Assembly: GCA_031216915.1 (NCBI GenBank)
Contig: CM062296.1
Coordinates: 449,314,287-449,378,286 of the forward strand
Origin: Pictodentalium vernedei
Taxonomy: Eukaryota; Mollusca; Scaphopoda; Dentaliida; Dentaliidae
Length of the DNA stretch: 64,000 nt
Reading direction: 5' to 3'
In this document: positions 26,001 to 35,000 of the stretch, piece by piece
Numbering within the stretch: position 1 is the stretch's first letter
How the letters are laid out: each line of letters opens with the position of its first letter
Made by a program: the position numbers and the translations under genes
The notes under the pieces: model-generated
Told to the model about the DNA's origin: nothing
What the model saw: only the letters and a program-made list of their open reading frames with translations
The model's database searches: none

Positions 26001-29000
26001 AGACCTTAAGATTTTTTCTACTCTCAGTCGGCTTAGCCGCCATATTATTTCAGCTGTGGAACCCATGGCTGAGCCAACTAAGCCGACTGGCCAGCCATGA
26101 AATGGCTCAGCCAGCTGTAAAAAATATATTTCACGGCTTCAGGGTCTAGGGTACACTAGATTGAGATTTTTGTTTATCATCGTTTTTCTGTGGAAATATA
26201 TATGGGCTGTGAAAGGAAAAAATAAGTTTTAATATCTATATAGTGAAATTAATTGACATGAAGATGTATAACTGTAAAAATTCTATTTTGTTCTAGTATA
26301 TGACAACAAACTTGACCAACAAAATGGTTAGGAAATAAGTTTTTCATATTATAGTGGAGCCCATTTAATTGGATATCTTTTAACTATTAATTAAATATAA
26401 GTTCCCAACACAAAACCATTTACCATACCTCCAGTACTAATTTCACCTGTTAATTGAATATAGGTTATAGAGTAAACTCCCGTTAATTGAATAAAAAATC
26501 TTGTAACCTGTCAAAAAATTACCCTGACTCTCCCCAGTTTTTCTTTGTTTATAGACCTATTTGACCTCAGTACATCCAATACAGGCATTTAATCTATTAT
26601 ATCTTGTTTGGCAGAGTTCATGGAGCTCTGTCAAACAAGATATAATATAATAAATGCTAAGTTTATCTCAAAAATACAGGAAAGTGACACAATCCCTGTT
26701 GATTGCATACTCCTGTTAATTGAATAATTTTCATTGGAAAAGTGGCTATTCAATTAACAGGGTATTCTAGCTTCCTCCACCTGTAAAACTGTCACAGTCA
26801 TGATTAGCCATTGTGTATAAGTATGTGACCTTAAACACCAATAAATAAATAAATAATATTCAATTAACAGGGTTTCACTGTATATGCCATCTTTCAATGA
26901 AAAGACTGATCATTCTTTTTAAAATTTGTTACAGAATTTTATGACAGAGTTGATGGTGACATGAGTATGGGATTTGGTGGTCTGTGTGGAAGAGGGCGTA
27001 AGAAGCAAGATCCACCAATTGAAAGAGACTTGCATTTAGCACTGGAAGAAGTTTTCCATGGATGCACAAAGAAAATGAAAATATCAAGAAGGGTGTGTAC
27101 ACTTAAAAGGAACAAAATTTTGTAACTGGTGTAAACCTTCAGATAGGTTACAGGAATTTGATATGGCAAACTGTTCATTCAGTTGACCTTCTGGATAACC
27201 CCCTGCAAAGCATTACCAAATACCCCCCCCCCCCCTCCCCCCCCCCCCCCACACACACAAATACCCATCAGCCCCCTGAAAAATCTGAATTCTATGAACA
27301 CAATGGGGTGTCGTCTAATGAATTACAGCTGACAAACCATGCTTGAAGTTCTTTCGTGCCTCAGAATAGTGCCATTTGGTGCATATTTTTCAAAATTTCT
27401 GCACCTCTCCGGGAGAAGTGTTTGTACAATATGCCCCTCCTCCACCATGAAAGGAATACTGCCTCGATACCTTTTGCAAACTCAACACTTTGAGTTTTGT
27501 GATATGCCTATAGCATAAAAATTCTTGTACCCCAAAAGATCCATGTCCTCCCCCTAATATATATCTGTGTTTATGCACCGTGTCATGTTCTACATTTTAG
27601 GTCATGTTTTACATAGAGTGAAAGATTTGTAGTCTTTTGGTGAGAGGCATTATATCAAGAATGTTAATATCAAGAACCAGAAGTGGTAATCACCAAGTTG
27701 GAAATAAGCAAAATAAATATGTGTTTTATGTTCTGAACATTGAATCATTTTAATCAATCTGTCATCTGTATGAGCAGTACACACCTGCACATTGATAGCA
27801 AAATATGGATATTTCAAGTAGAAGATTCATCCCATAATGCCTCTAGGAATGAAACACATTCATGTTTCATAGAGCTCACAATGTGCTCTGTTAAACAAGT
27901 CTGATCTAGTTATCTTCATAACTGCATTATGGGAAAAATTTGAGGCACACATTTTTTGTATTTTAACATCAGTTTGCAGAAGGTTAATCTTGACCTTGAT
28001 TTTTTAACAAGAATCTTGTCATGTTTTTTTTTTTTGCAGTCCATGATTTCACAACAAAAGACTCTGTTTAAACTAAAATACATGACATAATGTATGTATA
28101 TTTTAAAACAAATCCAATAGCATTCTGACATGATGTGATCCTGGCTGTTTAAAGTGTCATCAAACAAAAATAATAAGCAGTCCAATAACATACATAATTG
28201 TTTCAATAACCTGATCTATTTTGCCTAAGAGACCAATATTATTATGTGCCCTTAGCTCTTCACTATTGCTGGTGAAATGTTTTTCTGTGACACAGTGTTG
28301 GAAAGGGCTCTGAGAGCCCTTTCCAACAGTGTGTCACATATCAGTTTATTAGGGGAAACTTCAAAATATGGCATGACCAGGGATATTCCCGGTCGACTTT
28401 GCTTGAATGCTGTTCAGATAAAAGCTGCTGATGTGCTGTGTTACATCTTAGACCACTTAGAACAACACATTTTGGGCTATGTGTAAAATGGACATTCGGC
28501 TAGGCACCGTGGAAAAGTGCTGGAGGTCCATATTCAGGTTTCAGGTCTGTTGATAATGCACATGGGGCTAGCAGAAGGACTAAATGGTAGTGAGGATGCT
28601 GAATGCGAAGGGTATGGCAGTGGCAGATGTGCTGCACAGCAGTGGATCATTCTATTTGTAGTATGATAGGGGTATACTCGATAAGAGGTAAATTCAACAA
28701 CGTCTAGCTAGATTCTGTGAGTGGTCACGTGATATGGTTTTGTTGAATTTAAAAAAAAAAAAATTAAATTAACAATTTTTGATAGGGTGTACGGGTACAT
28801 TGGGCAATGAGCTAAGAAAGCATTCTGTGCCACCCAATAGCTCTAGTCAAGCTACTGGCATGCAATAAGTATGAATGTTTGTTTTTCTGCCTTCTGTAAG
28901 TTAAGTTTTTCTAAAAAAAAATATCTATGTTTTGTTTGGATATTGCCTCAAGACGGACAGCCTTCAAGAGGAAATTAAATTTTGTGGACAGATTCTAAAA

Positions 29001-32000
29001 GAAAGGTAAATTGAGAAGGAATATGAAATTTCATATTTTTCTAAAACATTTTTGAAATCAGTTCTGAGCCAGTTAATACCCAAGAATGTATCCAACAGTC
29101 CATCGTAATTCATTTTTTGTAAATAAAAGCAAAGAATGATATACAAGATGCAGTGTACATTGTGGAGAGGATCACAGAGCTAAGTCAGTTAATCATGATA
29201 CCACATGCTTCTTACAGGTGATGAATGAAGATGGCCACACCTCAAGCATCAGGGACAAGATTTTAACAATCACTGTCAAAAAAGGGTGGAAACCTGGTAC
29301 AAAAATATCCTTTCCAGAAGAAGGTGATCAAGGACCAAACAATGTCCCAGGTAATGATAGTCCTCAATAGAAACTTTACCACTTTGCAAGACATTCCTTG
29401 TTCATTAATAGAGTTTTACTCAAACTTTAAAACTGTCTAAAGCTTGACAGATTACATGATGTGTTGAGCCACTGATGAGTTAGCATCTCAATAACAGGCC
29501 GACATGTCAAGTGACTGAGATTCTTTCGGTGGATAGTTCTCAGCATTCCTCTTCACTTAAAATTTGATTCTTGCAGACTCAGAAGAAAAGTTGATTATCT
29601 TAACTCCCTTCACACTGATGTTGAAATACACAAGTTTTAAGCTAAAACATTTTCCTGTCATGCAACTAACAATTTAACCAATTCATTCTTGTTTGATATT
29701 GGGCTTTGTCCAACAAGATTGAATTGATTACATTCCTAGTTCCATTATGGAAATAATTTGCTACTTAAGTTTTGGTTGACATCAGTGTGCAGATTTTTAA
29801 TGTTAATGCATTTCTTGCATTGTTTCTTGTGCATAATGGTCTCAAGCAAAAATGTCATTCAAATTTATTATTTTGATAAATAATTTACCTCCGAAACATA
29901 ACACATGACCCGTCATTGAAATGAGCTTGACATGCTTTTTCCAAGGGAGGGTAAAAGCTATGTTTGGGTTTTAAAAATGAAAATATTTGGTGTTATCCTA
30001 ATGCGTTATGTAACTAGATAATGCTTTTTAGCTCACCCGAGTGAAGCTCAAGAGGTGCTTTACTAATCTCTTTCCGTCCGTCGTCCATCCATCCAACTTT
30101 ACATTATCAACTTCTCACAAACTACTTGACCAAATTGAACCAAATATGGTGTGCATGTTTCCTATCATATGTCAGTTCAAGTTTGTTCAAATAAAGTTGT
30201 CATGCCCACAGGGGCACCACAAGGGGAATAACTCTGATAGCACCCATAAATTTGTTTCCAATATTAAAAAAAATCTTGTTCTTCAGAACCACTAGTCAAG
30301 AATCGTATCATATACAACTTCTCAAGGGGGGTCAGATTCAAGTTTGTTCAAATCGAGTCCCTGGGTTAAGATTTGAGTTCTCTTTTGGAGCCCAAATTTT
30401 AACTCAGTGCAATATGTGGAATATTCTTTAAAAATCTTCTTCTTCAGTTCCACCAGTTGAAATCTTTTGATATTTGGTATACAATATCTCTAGGGGGGAG
30501 GGGAGGGGGGGGGGGAGTTTCAAGTTTGTTCAAATCGGTTCCCTGAGTTAGTATTTGGGCTCTCTATTGGAGCCCAAAGTTTAACTTGGTACAATTTGAG
30601 GAAATTTCTTTAAAAATCTTCTTCTTCAGATCCACCAGTCAGAATCTTTTCATGTTTGGTATACAACAACTATAGAGGGGTCAGATTCAATTTTGTTCAA
30701 ATCAAGTCCCTGGGTTTATATTTGGGCTCCCTATGGGAGCCTGAATTTTAACTTAGTGCAATATGAAGGAATTTCTTTAAAAATCTTCTTCAGATTCACC
30801 AGTCAGAATCCTTTCATATTTGGTATACAACATCTCGAGGTGGGTCAGTTTCAGGTTTGTTCAAATTGGTTACCTGGGTGAATATTTGGACTCCCTATGG
30901 GAGCCCAAATATCAACTTAGTGCAATTTGAGGAATTTTAAAAAAAAATCTTCTTCTTTAGACTCTGTTGTCAGAATGCTTTCATATTTGGTATACAACAT
31001 CTCTAGGAGGGTCAAATTCAAGTTTGTTCAAATCTGGTCCTTGGATTGATATTTGGGCTTCCTATGGGAGCCCGAATTTTAACCCTTTACCCAACGCAGA
31101 CGGGGCGCGGTGGCGTCGCGGTAACCGGTTCTCGTCAGATCACCGAAGTTAAGCAACGTCGAGCGCGGTTAGTAGTTGGATGGGTGACCATTTCAGTGAC
31201 TGATTCGTGCTCCCGCGTTGTGTCCTTGGGCAAGGCACTTAACCCCGATTGCCTACATGGGGGCACGATGACGCTGTGTACTAAGGCGTACTGCACGTCG
31301 ATGGTGCGCATGTCTTCAACCAATCTAACCCTGCCTGTGCCGCGGTGCAGAGTTCAGAGTTACGATGTTGGAGAGCTGACAGCTGCTCGTCGTTGCTCGG
31401 TGGTTCTCTCCGGGTACTCCGGCTTCCTCCACCCGTAAAACTGTCACCGACATGATATGACCCTGGCTGTTAATGTGTCGTTAAACCCTAATAAAAAAAA
31501 AAAAAAAAAAAAACCCAACGCAGACGATATCGAAATTTATTTTTTTAAATATCATTTTTTCAAATTTTTCTAAAAATTTCAACAAAACCATATCATGTGA
31601 CCCCTTGTTGGAACGAGCTCGATGAGCTCGTTCCAACGAGGGGTCACATGATATGGTTTTGTTGAAATTTTTGGAAAAATAATATTTTTTCAACTACTGA
31701 ATTTGCATATTACGTGGGCGGATGCGGCGATTCGTTGGGTAAAGTGTTAACTTAGTGCAATATGAGGGAATTTCTTTAAAAAACTCCAGAATCATCAATT
31801 GGAATCGGCTGATATTTGGTCTACAACATCTCTAGAGGGGTCAGATTCAAATTTGTTCAAATCGGTTTCCTGGGTTAATATTTTGGCTCCCCAATTGAGC
31901 TCAAAGTTTAACTTAGGGCAATGTGTGGACATTTCTTTAAAAACCTCCTTCTTCAGATCTACCAGTCAGAATTCTTTCGTATTTGGTAAAAAACATCTCA

Positions 32001-35000
32001 AGGGAGATCAGATTCAAGTTTGTTAAATTTGAGTCCCTGGCCTAATATTTGGGCTCTCTATGGATGGGGGTGGCAGGGGAGGGGGGGCATGTAGGTTCAG
32101 GTTTGTTCAAATCGATTCCTTAGTGTTTTTCCATAAAATTTGCCTTTCATGACTTCATTCCTTTGTAGTGTTGATGAACCATGTCTAACTGAACGCGACC
32201 CAAACTACTTCTTTTAACCACTTTGGCAGTTAGCGATTAAGGTCCATTGGGTCCCCTTGTTTTTGTTGTCCCTGGAAACCTGGATAGAGAGTTTCACACA
32301 GTAACAGAACACAAATTTTCTGTTACCAATTTGTGATTATCAGATGGAAAGATATTTCCTCCCTACTGCTATTTGCAAAAAACTACTTTTGGGTAACAGT
32401 TGGTGTTTTTATGTTTTTTTTATAAATTTAAGTTGCATAAGGATTTGAGCTGTAAATTGTTTCTTTTTTCATTTCAGCCGACATAGTCTTCATACTTCGA
32501 GATAAGCCACATTCCCGGTTCCGGCGTGAGGGAACAGACCTGATACACACGGCCAAAGTACCATTGGGAAAGGCTTTAACAGGCTACACAGTAGATATTG
32601 TAACATTAGACGAGAGAGTTCTTCACATACCAATTAATGATATCATTCAGTAAGTTGTATTTTGGTGATTTCTTCTCAAGAAGTACCTAGAAACATTTAT
32701 CAAGGCCATAAAATGAATATACACCTCTTCTTCCTAAAAAAGTTGTGTCTGAAAGCAGGTTTCCTGCTAGAGAAGAAGCTTTGGCATCTGTCCTTGCACC
32801 TGAGACAATTTAGTCAGTTTGTTTCTTGAGGGTTGGATTCTCACATTTCTGGATGTACTAATTGACAAATTGTCTGACTTTACACCATCCACCCCTTGTA
32901 ATTAGTCCTCCACTGTTACACCGCGAAGGGGACTTATGGATTGCACTCTGTCCATCTGTCTGTCTGTGACTCTGTCATTCTGTCAGTCAGTCTGTCTGTC
33001 TGTCAGTCTCTGTCCCTCTTACCACCTGTTTCTCCGAGATGGTTGAATGTTGGCTTTTCAAATTTTCAACATCAATCAGACATTATGGAAAGATGATGCA
33101 CGTCAATTGTTTTCAAAATGAAATACAAGATGGCCGACTGGCAGCCATTTATATTGGAAATTGCATGTAATTCATTTTCTGCCTAGAACTTCTAAACAAC
33201 CTATCTGATTTCAATAATTTTTGGTATGGAGGTGTAGCAGCATAAGATAAATAACATATCAAACAGTTTTTTTTCTCTTGCATAAGTTATGCAAATTAGA
33301 CAACCTTAAGCTTTTTTGAGTCATATTGGTATATATTGTGTTGGTGTGTCCTGTTACCACCATTTCAAAGATGCTTTTGTTTCAAATTTTCAGCATTGAT
33401 CAGACATTTTGTAAAACTGATGCGTGTAGATTTTTAAAAAAAAAAATTCAAGATGGCCGACTGGTGGCCATTTTTGTTGGAAATTGCATGCAATTAGTTT
33501 TCTGCCTAGAACATCCAAACGACATTGCCGATTTCAATAATTTTTGGTATGGAGGTTTAGCAGCATAAGATAAATAACATATCATACAGGTTTTTTTCTC
33601 TTTAAGTTATGCAAATTAGAAGAACTTAAGCTTTTTTCAGTCGTATTTGCATATATTGTGTTGGTGTGTCCTGCTACCACCTGTATCTCAGAGACACTTT
33701 TGTTTCAAATTTTCAGCATTGATCAGACGTTATGTAAAAATGATGCACATCAAATTTTTGGGGGGTAAACATTCCAGATGGCTGACTGGCAGCCATTTTT
33801 GTTGGAAATTGTGTGTAATTAGTTTTATGCCTTCTAAACCACCATAATTTGGGGTAATGAGGTGTAACAGCATAAGATAAATAACATATACAGGTTTTTC
33901 TTGTGCATGAATTATGCAAATTAGACAAACTTAAGCCCTTTTCAGCCATTTTTGTATATATTATGTTGGTGTGTCCTGTTACCACCTGTATCTCAGAGAT
34001 ATTTTGGTGTTGTGCTTTCATTCTTCCTACATTCATCCGACATAAGTCCACATTTTGGTGCCCCCTTCCACAACCATGGGGGTCTATTGTCTGATCGCTG
34101 GTGATCAACATTGCACTTGTTTGCAAACATCTCAAACTAGGGAAGACAAATTTATGAACAAAAGCAATGCTCGTTGAATGCATCTAAACAAAAAAGTGCC
34201 TGACCACTATCTTCCAGCTGTATGCTGATCACACACTAATTATTTCCATTGCAGCAGCTCAATTTCTGCCATTTTGAGCTTCACCGAAAGTAGATCATGT
34301 ACCTGAATGGAGATTCAAAGCAAAACTGTTTCTTTCACCTCCTGACATTTTTCTGTTTAAAAGGCCCAGTAATAGCATTATAACACAGTCATCATGGAAC
34401 TAACATAACATGCCATGATGGGCACACAATTGCCCAGTAATGGTCCTGTTATATCATTTGTTACTGTAAGATATATCTTGGTCGGGAATGTGGCTGTCAA
34501 ATAGACACCCACTGCCATCCTGGCAGAAACTCTGCTGATACAGACACAAAACTTTAGTTTTTCTTTCAATTTAAATGGTTCCACACTTTGTTTCTCTGGA
34601 GAATTGAACAAGCCATTTTGCTTTGTTGTGAAGTTCATTAATAATTTAATCCAACAACTTCACAGGACTTGCAAAGTCCAACATTGTGAAGATTGCAATG
34701 CAGCCCTGGTATCCAATGGAAGCGGGGGAGACAATGCTGAGAGCGCATGGTATGTTCTGCCTTACAACCACCCAGATAAGAAACAAACCGAATCACAAAA
34801 GTAAAAATAGAGTATACATGGATATGTCACAGGGAAGAGGCAGTAGGCAAAGTCGAAGGTAAAGTGAAGACTGGTGGTTCTGGAATGTTATTTTGCAAAA
34901 TTGTTACCTTATATAATGATCCCAGCTTTCCCATTCAAGGTTCTAGTGTTGCTATTTATATTAACATCTGAAATCTGAATAATACCTATTTATTTGATAG

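Larger units (their letters stand above)
30030..32130 (+). repeat. 160-bp tandem-core element with hairpin start
   Basis: It starts with the tagctcaccc hairpin (30030-30059), then ccgtccgtcgtccatccatc, then a unique lead (aactacttgaccaaattgaa) and about nine units near 160 bp with ttggtatacaacatctc and agtttgttcaaat. One unit is split at its TTAA by the MITE at 31083-31746. The same core occurs at 41100-41740 and, inverted, at 44925-45420. Confidence 0.75.

Noticed and set aside
34378-34804. 86-aa (minus) and 66-aa (plus) frames in intron 6
   Set aside because: No known domain and no convincing splice setting; codon pattern does not stand out from the intron.
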